64,000 nt of DNA from an uncultured Dehalococcoidia bacterium (GTDB lineage: Bacteria; Chloroflexota; Dehalococcoidia; Lucifugimonadales; UBA3495): contig CATQHB010000002.1 in assembly GCA_958295765.1 (NCBI GenBank), positions 1,376,091 to 1,440,090 on the forward strand, written 5' to 3'. A model generated the notes under the pieces. The model saw nothing but the letters and a program-made list of their open reading frames with translations, had not been told where the DNA came from and ran no database searches. Position 1 is the first letter of the stretch. The number at the start of each line of letters is the position of its first letter. The position numbers were made by a program, and so were the translations under genes. Positions 33,255 to 41,378 of this stretch are shown piece after piece.

Positions 33255-34715
33255 ATGGCAATGCAACCTGCAATTTCAACCCAGCCGGTAGGTCGCCTCC
33301 GGGGGATGTATGACCTTTCCCGGGAAGCCTGGCTCCGCAAGCGCAACTTGCAGGACAACTTAACGTCGCTGATTGGCGGCTACGGCTACCGCTACCTGGA
33401 GACTCCCCTGCTGGAGTCCACCGAGCTTTTCCTGCGCCAGTCGGGGGGCAACCTGGCCTCCCGGATGTATAGCTTTATTGACGCCGGCAGCAACCAGGTC
33501 AGTCTGCGGCCCGAGTTTACCTCGCCGATAATGCGCTACCACCTGGAAAATGCCGGGGAAACCGGGCTGCCGGCCCGCTGGCAGTACGCCGGGCCGGTTT
33601 TCCGCTACGAAGTGGCCCACCCGGAGGGCAGCGGACAGTTCACTCAAGTGGGCGCGGAGTTGCTGGGTTCGGGCAGCGTCCTGGCCGACGCCGAACTGAT
33701 TACCCTGGCCGCCCAACTGCCGGGCCACGCCGGGCTGACCGGCTGCCGGGTGGAACTGGCCGACCTGGACGTTTTTCACAGCATCCTGGACGTGGCCGGC
33801 GTTTCCGGGCGGGCGCGAACTTTCATCATTGAGAACATCCCCGAATTGCGGCAAGGGCCGGCCGCCCTGCCGGCCATAATGGAGCGGGCCTATCAACTGC
33901 ACCTGGGCGACCGCAACCCGGAAAACCGGGAACTCAGCGCCGCCATCATCGGCCTGGACGATGCCCAGGCCCGCCAGGTGATTCAGGGGTTCCTCCAGTG
34001 GAACGGGAGCGACCCCCGCCGCTTTGGGCAGCGGGACCCGGAACAGGTTGTTGACCGTTTCCTGCGCAAGCTGCGGGGCAGCGATGAACTGGGCGGCCTG
34101 GAACGGGGCCTGACCCTGGCGGCCAACCTGGCCGCCGTGCAGGGCGAGCCGGCTGCCGCGCTACCGGCCGCGCGCCAGGTAGTGCAGGATGCCGGGGCTG
34201 ACTTGGCGGCGGTGAACCGGCTGACCGAACTGCTGAACATTTTGTCCGCTACCCCGGAGGTTGCGGAAATGTTGACCGTTGATTTCGGGCTGGCGCGGGG
34301 GCTGGCCTACTACAACGGCATCGTGTTTGAGGTGAAACATCCCGGCTGGCCGGCCTCCCTGGGCGGCGGCGGTCGCTATGACGGCTTGGCCCGCGCTTTG
34401 GGCAGCCCGGTGGATGTGCCGGCTTTGGGCTTTGCTTATACCCTGGAAACTCTGTTAGCATTAGGGAGTTGCCCGGAACCGGCCGGGCAACCGGCGGTGG
34501 ACGAATTGCCAACCCTGGTGCTGGCGGAAACGGCGGAGGGCCACCGTCAAGCCTTTCAAGTGGCCCAGGAATTGCGGAGAACAGGAGTTCCGGCGGAGTT
34601 GGAAGTCTGCGACCGCAACCTGCCCGACGGCCTGGCCTATGCCGCCGGCCGGGGAATTAAGCGGACGCTGCTAGTCCATTCCAATGGAGAGCGGACTACT
34701 TATGATGTGGGCTGA
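33255..34715 (+). CDS. hisZ: HisZ-like ATP phosphoribosyltransferase regulatory subunit with HisRS-type C-terminal domain
   Basis: A 486-residue histidyl-tRNA-synthetase paralogue. The catalytic-core fold is present (RLRGMYDLSREAWLRK, SLRPEFTSPIMRYHLE, FRYEVAHPEGSGQFTQVGAE, LARGLAYYNGIVFEVKHP, GGGGRYDGLA). The HisRS LVRGLDYYTG motif has Ala for Asp. HisZ normally lacks the anticodon-binding domain, yet residues from about 405 (PTLVLAETAEGHRQAFQVAQEL...) look like one. Overlap with hisG by one base and lack of the GLDYY Asp favour HisZ; a HisRS role is the main alternative. There is no ribosome site before ATG 33255 and the promoter is adjacent; ATG 33261 is another start. Confidence 0.78.
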   Translation: MAMQPAISTQPVGRLRGMYDLSREAWLRKRNLQDNLTSLIGGYGYRYLETPLLESTELFLRQSGGNLASRMYSFIDAGSNQVSLRPEFTSPIMRYHLENAGETGLPARWQYAGPVFRYEVAHPEGSGQFTQVGAELLGSGSVLADAELITLAAQLPGHAGLTGCRVELADLDVFHSILDVAGVSGRARTFIIENIPELRQGPAALPAIMERAYQLHLGDRNPENRELSAAIIGLDDAQARQVIQGFLQWNGSDPRRFGQRDPEQVVDRFLRKLRGSDELGGLERGLTLAANLAAVQGEPAAALPAARQVVQDAGADLAAVNRLTELLNILSATPEVAEMLTVDFGLARGLAYYNGIVFEVKHPGWPASLGGGGRYDGLARALGSPVDVPALGFAYTLETLLALGSCPEPAGQPAVDELPTLVLAETAEGHRQAFQVAQELRRTGVPAELEVCDRNLPDGLAYAAGRGIKRTLLVHSNGERTTYDVG

Positions 34716-35791
34716 TGATGTTGAATAACCGGACGGCGGAAAGTAACGGCCGGCCCGCGAGCCGGGGCGAGGCGGTTTTGCGCCTGGTTATCCCCAGCGA
34801 CGGGGAGCTTTACGAGCCGACCCTGAATTACCTGGGTTCCTGCGGCTTGACGGTGCGGCGGCCCAGCGCCCGCCGCTACACCGCCTACATTCCGGCCCTG
34901 CCGGGGGTGGAGGTGCTGTTCCAGCGCAGCGCCGACGTTACCAGCAAGGTGGAGGAGGGGAGCGCTGAGTTGGGCATCACCGGCTTGGATCGCTACCTTG
35001 AATACCGCAACGATGAGCGCCGGGTAATCAGCTTGATGGACGATCTGGGCTACGGTCGCTGCGATTTTGTGCTGGCCGTGCCGGATTCGTGGCTGGATGT
35101 CTCCTCCATCGACGATTTAGCGGATCTGGCCCTGGAGTTCCGGCAGGAAGGCAAGCAGTTGCGCATCGCCACCAAGTACCCCCGGCTTTTGCGGGAGTAC
35201 CTGTTCCGGCGGGGCATTAACTACTTCACCCTGGTTGCGGTCAGCGGAACCCTGGAGGCGGCGCCGGTGGCCGGTTACGCCGACCTGATTGCCGATTTGA
35301 CCGCCACCGGCGCCACCCTGCGGGAAAACCGGCTCAAGACCCTGGAGGGCGGCACTATCCTCAGTTCCCAATCCTGCCTGATTGGCAATACCGCCACCCT
35401 GGTGCAAACCCGGGAGGCGCTGGAACTGGCCCGCGAGTTCGTTGAGATGCTGGAAGCTCACATGAGGGCCGAACCCTACTACCGGCTGACCGCCAACGTG
35501 CGGGGAACATCGCCCCAGGAAGTCAGCGCCACCGTCCTGACCCGCCCGGAGGTGTCCGGCCTGCGGGGGCCGACCATTGCCCCGGTCTATAATATCGAGG
35601 AACAGGACTGGTACAGCGTAAGCCTGCTGGTGCGGAAAGACCGGCTGATGGAGGCGGTGGACCACTTGCGGGACTGCGGCGGCATCGAGATTTCCGCCTC
35701 CCAACTCAGCTATCTGTTCAAGGGCGATTCATCCGTATTCAACCGCCTGTTCAATCCGGCGGCCGGCGCCACCGCCGGAACCGAGGATTAG
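34715..35791 (+). CDS. hisG: ATP phosphoribosyltransferase with C-terminal regulatory-like domain
   Basis: The first enzyme of histidine synthesis, joining ATP and PRPP. The 358-residue protein has the two-lobed catalytic domain (LRLVIPSDGELYEP, RSADVTSKVEEGSAELGITGLDRY, LRIATKYPRLLREYLFRRGI, GYADLIADLTATGATLRENRLKTLEGGTIL). From about residue 265 it has NVRGTSPQEVSATVLTRPEVSGLRGPTIAPVY, which resembles the ACT-like C-terminal domain of long-form HisG. Long forms normally work without HisZ, so coexistence with hisZ is unusual. ATG 34715 overlaps the hisZ stop. Confidence 0.93.
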   Translation: MMLNNRTAESNGRPASRGEAVLRLVIPSDGELYEPTLNYLGSCGLTVRRPSARRYTAYIPALPGVEVLFQRSADVTSKVEEGSAELGITGLDRYLEYRNDERRVISLMDDLGYGRCDFVLAVPDSWLDVSSIDDLADLALEFRQEGKQLRIATKYPRLLREYLFRRGINYFTLVAVSGTLEAAPVAGYADLIADLTATGATLRENRLKTLEGGTILSSQSCLIGNTATLVQTREALELAREFVEMLEAHMRAEPYYRLTANVRGTSPQEVSATVLTRPEVSGLRGPTIAPVYNIEEQDWYSVSLLVRKDRLMEAVDHLRDCGGIEISASQLSYLFKGDSSVFNRLFNPAAGATAGTED

Positions 35792-35794
35792 ACC

Positions 35795-36553
35795 GTGCCC
35801 AATCTGCCAATGCACATCTACATTGCCCGGCAAGTCGCCGCAGAACTGGATTGGGGCTTTGTCCATGACCACTTGGGCAGTTGCTTTCTGGGTTCCACCG
35901 CGCCCGATATTCGGGCGATGACCAAGTGGGACCGGGAGCGCACTCACTTTGCGCCCCTGTCCCTGAAAGCGGTGGGCGACGGCACGCGGCGGATGTTCGA
36001 CCTTTATCCCGAACTGGCCGACCGCCGCCACCTGTCCCCGGCGACCCGGGCTTTCGTCCTGGGCTACGTCAGCCACCTGACCGCCGACGAGGTCTGGATT
36101 ACCACTATGTTCCGGCCCCACTTCTCTAGTGAAAACACCCGGGCCGGGGATGAGGTAGAGGCCCAAATCTGGGATCGGGCTTTGCAGTTGGAAATGGACC
36201 GCCAGGCCCACCAGGAAATGGACGGTTTCACCCACGCCGGCAGCATCATTTGCAACGGCGAGCAGGGCGTCGAAATCGCCTTCCTGGATGCCGACGTGCT
36301 TGGCGAGTGGCGGCAATGGGTGGCCCGGTTTATGAGTTGGGATTTTGACTGGGAACGGCTCAAGCGGGCCTTGAACCGGATGTATCGGGACAACGACGAC
36401 GTACAGCAATTAGTTGACCGTTTCCTGGCCGGGATGCCGGACAGCCTGGAGGAAGTCTATGCCAAAGTCCCTAAGGGAGAGTTGGCCGACTACCGGGAAC
36501 GCGCCCTGAATCAGACCTTATTGCAGGTGAAAGAGTATCTTGGTGAAACTTAA
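35795..36553 (+). CDS. Zinc-dependent phospholipase C-like protein
   Basis: A 252-residue protein resembling the zinc-dependent phospholipase C/S1-P1 fold (PF00882 type). It starts PMHIYIARQVAAEL, then FLGSTAPDIRAMTKWDRERTHF and GYVSHLTADEVWITTMFRP, providing His and Asp residues for metal binding. There is no signal peptide, so it is probably cytoplasmic and may not be a secreted lipase. It is embedded in the his operon: GTG 35795 starts 4 bp after hisG, and its end overlaps the start of hisD by 14 bp. Its link to histidine synthesis is unknown. Confidence 0.78.
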   Translation: MPNLPMHIYIARQVAAELDWGFVHDHLGSCFLGSTAPDIRAMTKWDRERTHFAPLSLKAVGDGTRRMFDLYPELADRRHLSPATRAFVLGYVSHLTADEVWITTMFRPHFSSENTRAGDEVEAQIWDRALQLEMDRQAHQEMDGFTHAGSIICNGEQGVEIAFLDADVLGEWRQWVARFMSWDFDWERLKRALNRMYRDNDDVQQLVDRFLAGMPDSLEEVYAKVPKGELADYRERALNQTLLQVKEYLGET

Positions 36554-37883
36554 TCTGGTAAATGGCCTGGCCGAGGCCGGCAACGTGCTGGCCCGCCTGG
36601 ATCCCCTGGACCTGGATTCGCTCCCCGAATCGGTTTTGGAGCGGACGCGGCAGGTCTTTGGCGCCGACGTTACCCCGGAGCAGTCGGTGGTAAAAATGCT
36701 CCGGGACGTGCGCCGGGAGGGAGACGCAGCCATCCGACGCTACGCCCGGCTGCTGGACGGCGCCGACCTGGCGGAGTTCCGGGTGGCTGATGCGGAATTG
36801 GCCGAGGCCCGCGCCGCTATCTCCCCGGAACTGGAGGCGGCCTTGCAGTTGGCCGCCCGGCGCATAACCGAGTTCCACCAGGCCACCCTGCCCCGCAATT
36901 GGGTGGACCTGGAGCAGGGATTGGGTGAAATGGTGCGTCCCCTGGAACGGGTGGGCCTGTACGCCCCCGGCGGCACCGCCGCCTATCCCTCTACCGTCCT
37001 GATGACCGCGATTCCGGCCCGGGTGGCCGGGGTCAAGGAGGTTATCCTGACTACCCCGCGCCGGGGCGCCGAGCCGCTGAATCCGGCGGTGATGGCGGCG
37101 GCCCAGATTGCCGGGGTCGATGCGGTCTATCAGATTGGCGGCGTTCCCGCCATTGCCGCCATGGCCTACGGCACCGAGACCATTGACCAGGTGGACAAGA
37201 TTTGCGGGCCGGGCAACATATTTGTGGCCTACGCCAAGAAACTGGTGCAGGGGCAGGTCGATATTGACGGCATCTTTGGCCCCACCGAGACCATCGTAAT
37301 CGCCGACGAAACGGCTCAGCCGGACTTTTGTGCCGCCGACTTGATTGCCCAGGCCGAGCATGACCCCCTTTCCACCGCCATCCTGGTCACCAACTCCCGC
37401 CAACTGGTGGAACGGGTGGAGCGGGAACTGGAGCGCCGCCTTGCCACCCTGGAGCGGGGCGACCTGGCCCGCAGCGCGCTGGAACGGCAGGGGCGGATTG
37501 TGCTGGTGGATACTTTGGCCGAGGCCGTAGAACTGGCTAACCGCATTGCGCCGGAACACCTGTGCCTGATGGTGGCCGACCCCTGGGCCTGGGCCGGCCA
37601 GGTCAAGAACGCCGGCGGCCTGTTCCTGGGCGAGTTTTCCCCGGAGGTGATGGGCGATTACATCGCCGGCCCCAGCCACGTGATGCCCACCGGCGGCACC
37701 GCCCGTTTTAATTCCGCCCTCAGCGTACACCACTTTATGCGTACTATGCCGGTGGTAGGCTTGAGTCCCGAAACTTTCCGGGGCTTGGGGGCTGCCGCCG
37801 TCCAGATTGCCCACGCCGAGGGGCTTACCGGCCATTCCGGCGCCATTGAGGTAAGGCTGGAAAGCCTGCAAAACCAGGCGTAA
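36540..37883 (+). CDS. hisD: Histidinol dehydrogenase
   Basis: Zinc enzyme that oxidises L-histidinol to histidine in two NAD-dependent steps. The 447-residue protein has GLYAPGGTAAYPSTVLMTAIPA, QVDKICGPGNIFVAYAKKLV, DGIFGPTETIVIADE, the AEHDPLSTAI motif with catalytic Glu-His, and AGPSHVMPTGGTARF. The TTG at 36540 and the GTG at 36543 are adjacent possible starts, with GGTGAAAGAG upstream. It overlaps the preceding gene, so translation is probably coupled, and hisC follows 50 bp later. Confidence 0.95.
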   Translation: MVKLNLVNGLAEAGNVLARLDPLDLDSLPESVLERTRQVFGADVTPEQSVVKMLRDVRREGDAAIRRYARLLDGADLAEFRVADAELAEARAAISPELEAALQLAARRITEFHQATLPRNWVDLEQGLGEMVRPLERVGLYAPGGTAAYPSTVLMTAIPARVAGVKEVILTTPRRGAEPLNPAVMAAAQIAGVDAVYQIGGVPAIAAMAYGTETIDQVDKICGPGNIFVAYAKKLVQGQVDIDGIFGPTETIVIADETAQPDFCAADLIAQAEHDPLSTAILVTNSRQLVERVERELERRLATLERGDLARSALERQGRIVLVDTLAEAVELANRIAPEHLCLMVADPWAWAGQVKNAGGLFLGEFSPEVMGDYIAGPSHVMPTGGTARFNSALSVHHFMRTMPVVGLSPETFRGLGAAAVQIAHAEGLTGHSGAIEVRLESLQNQA

Positions 37884-37933
37884 CCGGAAAGCCGGGTTAT
37901 CCCGTATGTCCCGCACATCCTGTCCAGCTAGGT

Positions 37934-39037
37934 TTGAGTAAGGAAATGACCGACGTTAGAGACCTGTTGCTGCCCCACATCCGCCAACTGAACACCTACG
38001 ACTCCATTGACCCGATGGAAGTAATGGCTCAGCAAGCCGGAATCCTCCCGGAAGAGGTAATCCGGCTCAACGGCAACGAAAATCCCTTCGGGCCGTCGCC
38101 CCAGGTGGTTAAGGCGCTGGGCAGTTTCCAGCATTACAACCACTACCCCGACCCGGACCAGCGGCAACTGCGCGCTGCCCTGTCCGGCTACCTGGGCGCG
38201 CCCCCGGAGCAGATTGTCGCCGGCAACGGCAGCGACGAACTGATTGATATGCTGCTGCGGATGTTCCTGGGGCCGGGGGAGAACATCGTCATCCCCACGC
38301 CAACTTTCGGGATGTACGCCTTTTCCGCCGAGGTATGCGGCGGGGAAGTCCGCGCCGTACCCCGCAACAGTAACTTTGACATTGACGTAGAGGCGACGGT
38401 CTGCGCCGTCGATTCCGGCACCAAGGCCATATTTCTGGCCTCGCCCAATAACCCCACCGGCAACGTCGCCACGGAGGCGGAAATCCTGGCCCTGCTGGAA
38501 ACCGGCGCGGTGGTGGTAGTGGACGAGACTTACTACGAGTTTTGCGGTCAGACCACCCTGCCCCTGGTGGCGGAACACCCCAATCTGGTGGTGCTGCGCA
38601 CTTTCAGCAAGTGGGCCGGACTGGCCGGACTGCGCATCGGCCTGGGGGTAATGCACCCGGACGTGGCCCGGACCATGATGAGTATGAAGTCGCCCTACAA
38701 CGTCAACCGGGCCGCCGAGGTCGCTCTCCTGGCCTCGCTGGAAGACCGGGCCACCCTGCTGGAAAGGGTGCAGGCCATCGTTGCCGAGCGCAAGCGGATG
38801 ATGGCCTTGCTGGAGCAGATTCCCGGCATTGCAGTCTGGCCCTCGCAGGCCAACTTTATCCTGTGCCGGCTGCCGGAGGGCCGGGGGCAGGAGATTTTCG
38901 AGGGGCTGTGCCGCCGGGGTATTTTCCTGCGCAATTACAACACGCCTCAGCTTAAAGACTACGTGCGGGCCAGCGTGGGGCTGCCGGAAGAAACGGACGC
39001 GGTAATCGCCGCCCTGTCCGAACTGGTCGGGGGGTGA
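37934..39037 (+). CDS. hisC: Histidinol-phosphate aminotransferase
   Basis: A class I/II PLP aminotransferase that converts imidazole acetol phosphate to histidinol phosphate. The 367-residue protein shows IRLNGNENPFGPSPQV, GNGSDELIDMLLRMF, SPNNPTGNVA, VDETYYEF, and the PLP lysine in RTFSKWAGLAGLRIG. TTG 37934 gives MSKEMTD; ATG 37946 is an equally credible start because AAGGA sits directly before it. It lies between hisD and hisB, and 3 bp separate its stop from hisB. Confidence 0.94.
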   Translation: MSKEMTDVRDLLLPHIRQLNTYDSIDPMEVMAQQAGILPEEVIRLNGNENPFGPSPQVVKALGSFQHYNHYPDPDQRQLRAALSGYLGAPPEQIVAGNGSDELIDMLLRMFLGPGENIVIPTPTFGMYAFSAEVCGGEVRAVPRNSNFDIDVEATVCAVDSGTKAIFLASPNNPTGNVATEAEILALLETGAVVVVDETYYEFCGQTTLPLVAEHPNLVVLRTFSKWAGLAGLRIGLGVMHPDVARTMMSMKSPYNVNRAAEVALLASLEDRATLLERVQAIVAERKRMMALLEQIPGIAVWPSQANFILCRLPEGRGQEIFEGLCRRGIFLRNYNTPQLKDYVRASVGLPEETDAVIAALSELVGG

Positions 39038-39040
39038 AAA

Positions 39041-39703
39041 TTGGCGCAGCCTGATAATTCTCCAAGCAGTTCGGACACCGCATCGGACACCTCATTGGTT
39101 CCGTCAACGCCCCGGCAGGCGTCTCTGCAACGGGAAACCGCCGAGACCCGCATCTCCTTGTCGGTCAACCTGGACGGCCAGGGGCGGTATGCGGTCAACA
39201 CCGGCAACGGGTTCCTGGACCACATGGTCAGCCAGATTGCCCGGCACGGCCTGTTTGACATAACCCTGGAGGCCCAGGGCGACGTTCACGTCGGTTGGCA
39301 CCACCTAGTGGAGGACGTGGGTATCCTGCTGGGCCGGGCCTTTCACCAGGCCCTGGGCGAGGTGCGGGGCATCCGGCGCATGGGACACGCCATCGTTCCC
39401 CTGGATGAGACGCTGGTAATGGTGGCCCTGGACTGGAGCGGGCGCGGCTATGCCGTGGTGGAAACCACCCTGGACGAGGCCATGGTCGAAACCCTGTCCG
39501 GCGACCTGATTCGCCACTTCCTGGAATCCTTTGCCCTGGAAGGCAAGATAAACCTGCACGCCAAAGTGCTGACCGGCAGCAGTCCCCACCACAAAGCCGA
39601 AGCCCTGTGCAAGGCCCTGGCCCGCGCCCTCCGCGACGCCGTAGAACTTGACCCCCGCGCCATCGGGCAGGTTCCCAGCACCAAAGGCACGCTTGACGGC
39701 TGA
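39041..39703 (+). CDS. hisB: Imidazoleglycerol-phosphate dehydratase
   Basis: Dehydrates imidazoleglycerol phosphate in histidine synthesis using Mn2+. The 220-residue protein has the twin histidine motifs HHLVEDVGI (canonical HHTVEDVGI) and SPHHKAEALCKALARAL, plus NGFLDHMVSQIARHG. The first about 30 residues (rich in Ser, Thr and Pro) extend beyond the usual N-terminus, so the true start could be further inside. TTG 39041 is used because GGGGGTG lies upstream. The his cluster here lacks hisH, hisA, hisF, hisI/E, which must be elsewhere. Confidence 0.94.
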   Translation: MAQPDNSPSSSDTASDTSLVPSTPRQASLQRETAETRISLSVNLDGQGRYAVNTGNGFLDHMVSQIARHGLFDITLEAQGDVHVGWHHLVEDVGILLGRAFHQALGEVRGIRRMGHAIVPLDETLVMVALDWSGRGYAVVETTLDEAMVETLSGDLIRHFLESFALEGKINLHAKVLTGSSPHHKAEALCKALARALRDAVELDPRAIGQVPSTKGTLDG

Positions 39704-39798
39704 CCGGCCGGCGCCGTTTTTCACTACCGATAGTTAGGTATAGCTACCGGCCCTCGGTGGCTGGGGTGAGAAAAGGTCTGCTGCGCCTACATTCCCCA

Positions 39799-40045
39799 AG
39801 TCAATTGCAACGCAAGCAACCGTCGTTCCGGCGTAGGCCGGAAGCCAGAAACCTCGGTAGCTTGACCGCTCTTTTCCGGGGATTTCCTGGATTCCGGCTT
39901 TCGCCGGAACGACGGTTGCTTGCGTTACCGACGGTTACTTGGGTTACCGAAGGTTGCCTGCGTTGCCGACGGTTACTTGGGTTACCGACGGTTGCCTGCG
40001 TTGGCGATGGTTGCTTGGGTTGACATAGCAGGATGCGACTGCCCT
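39799..40045. repeat. Family A miniature element, copy 4 (expanded)
   Basis: The left end is AGTCAATTGC near 39799, the inner palindrome spans 39820-39915, and the right end GCGACTGCCCT is at 40035-40045. Between the palindrome and the right end the element has been lengthened by a 19-bp tandem repeat. It occupies the gene-free gap 39704-40047. Confidence 0.8.
39908..40021. repeat. 19-bp tandem repeat, six units
   Basis: Six contiguous 19-bp units of the form ACCGACGGTTGCCTGCGTT. The middle bases alternate between TGCCTGCG and TACTTGGG, suggesting growth in 38-bp steps. Single units of this sequence flank the other family A copies (for example 6897 and 19348). Confidence 0.88.
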
Positions 40046-40047
40046 AA

Positions 40048-40818
40048 CTACCGTCCCTTCCGGGCGATAAACTCCGGGAAGGCTTGCTCGGCGGCGTAGC
40101 CCCGCACCCGGTTGGTGGTGAAGTCCCGCTCATTGGCCCACTGCTGTTCCAGGTCGCAAGCCATGTGTTGCAGGAGCAGTTCTTTGATGCCCATTACCGA
40201 CTCCCGCCGGTTCTTGGCGATGGCGGTGCCTATTTCCATAGTCTTGGCCCGCAGTTGGTCGGCCGGCACCAGGTGGTTCAGCAGGCCGATGCGGTAGGCC
40301 TCCTCTGCATCCACCACCCGGCCGGTAAAGAGCAACTCCTTGGCGATGGGCCAGCCCACCTGGTTGGGCAAAGTCCAGGTCGAGTTGATTCGGCCATAGG
40401 CCACCGCCAGGAACCGGAAACTGGTACGCTCGCAGCCGATGCGGATGTCCAGGGAAGAGGACAAGACCGCCGCGCCGCCGTAAGCCAGCCCGTTCATCAT
40501 CCCGATTACCGGTTTCAGCGATGCGCTGATGTCGTAAGTACCCCGGGACCGGTTCCGGTCCTGGTCTTCCCGGGAACCCTGGTCGGCTTCCTTGTCCCGT
40601 TCCCGCTGCTCGTGGATGTCGCCGCCGGCGGAGAAAGCCCGCTCGCCGGCGCCGGTTATCACGATGCACCCCACCTCGTCGTCCGCGTTCATCGCCCGCA
40701 CCGCGTCCTGTAGTTCCAGGTTAAGCTGGCGGTTCATCGCATTGAGCTTTTCCGGGCGGTTCATCGTCAGAATCGCCACCCCTTCCTCTTTTTCCACCAG
40801 GACAAAATCGTATGCCAT
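40048..40818 (-). CDS. Enoyl-CoA hydratase/isomerase family protein
   Basis: A 256-residue crotonase-fold protein. LTMNRPEKLNAMNRQL near the N-terminus, the oxyanion-hole segment RAFSAGGDIHEQRERD and NGLAYGGAAVLSSSLDIRIGCERTSFRFLAVAYGRI are family signatures. A charged insertion (KEADQGSREDQDRNRSRG) lies between them. It probably hydrates or isomerises an acyl-CoA in fatty-acid or related degradation. One of the two classical hydratase glutamates is not obvious, so the precise reaction is open. ATG 40818 has a perfect GAGGAGGCACTG upstream. Confidence 0.88.
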   Translation of the reverse strand: MAYDFVLVEKEEGVAILTMNRPEKLNAMNRQLNLELQDAVRAMNADDEVGCIVITGAGERAFSAGGDIHEQRERDKEADQGSREDQDRNRSRGTYDISASLKPVIGMMNGLAYGGAAVLSSSLDIRIGCERTSFRFLAVAYGRINSTWTLPNQVGWPIAKELLFTGRVVDAEEAYRIGLLNHLVPADQLRAKTMEIGTAIAKNRRESVMGIKELLLQHMACDLEQQWANERDFTTNRVRGYAAEQAFPEFIARKGR

Positions 40819-40914
40819 CAGTGCCTCCTCACAGACCGGTTTGCTAGGGCCTATTGTAGGCAGGCCGGCAAGCCCCGTCAAACCGGGGTTGGGCCGGGGT
40901 ATTCCTACCATTTG

Positions 40915-41103
40915 TTGGTACTATCATCGACGTAGGGGCGGGTTTATAACCCGCCCAGCGTTCAACGGCAAGGAAATACCGGAAAACGGGTAGGCCATAG
41001 CTGAAGTATTCCTTACCCGAGCCAGGGCGGGTTATAAACCCGCCCCTACAATTCACCGGAGCCGGTACGAGTAAGGAATACCAACAAACGTTGAGAGTAC
41101 CAA
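40915..41103. repeat. Family C palindromic repeat, copy 4
   Basis: Outer ends TTGGTACT (40915) and AGTACCAA (41096-41103) are an exact inverted pair. Core arms GTAGGGGCGGGTTTATAACC (from 40932) and GGTTATAAACCCGCCCCTAC (ending 41049) face each other. It lies directly upstream of family A copy 5. Confidence 0.85.
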
Positions 41104-41112
41104 TAGCGCATC

Positions 41113-41306
41113 AGGGCAATCGCACCATAAACCCGCCATGCCCCCAACCCGTCGTTCCGGCGAAAGCCGGAATCCAGGAAATCCTTGCGGAAAAGAACGG
41201 GCCGGCTACCGAGGATTCTGGATTCCGGCTTTCGCCGGAACGACGGTTGCTTGGGCGCCACGGTTGCTTGGGATGACGGTTGCCCTGGTTAAGACGCGAT
41301 TGCCTT
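41113..41306. repeat. Family A miniature element, copy 5
   Basis: Ends AGGGCAATCGC (41113-41123) and GCGATTGCCTT (41296-41306), inner palindrome 41149-41246, and two GGTTGCTTGGG units on the right. With copy 4 of family C it fills the gene-free gap 40819-41322. Confidence 0.85.
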
Positions 41307-41322
41307 GAATAGCCCAGCCAAT

Positions 41323-41351
41323 TTGACATAAACCGGCCCAGGCGGGATGAT
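41323..41351 (+). promoter_or_regulatory. Promoter of the NfeD-slipin operon
   Basis: TTGACA (41323-41328), a 17-bp spacer and GATGAT (41346-41351). Transcription would start near 41358, giving a short leader that contains AGGAACGGG before ATG 41379. Confidence 0.5.
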
Positions 41352-41378
41352 AGTTATATGTATAGATATAGGAACGGG

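Noticed and set aside
39908-40021. CRISPR array
   Set aside because: The 19-bp units are contiguous with no spacers, and there are no cas genes in the window.
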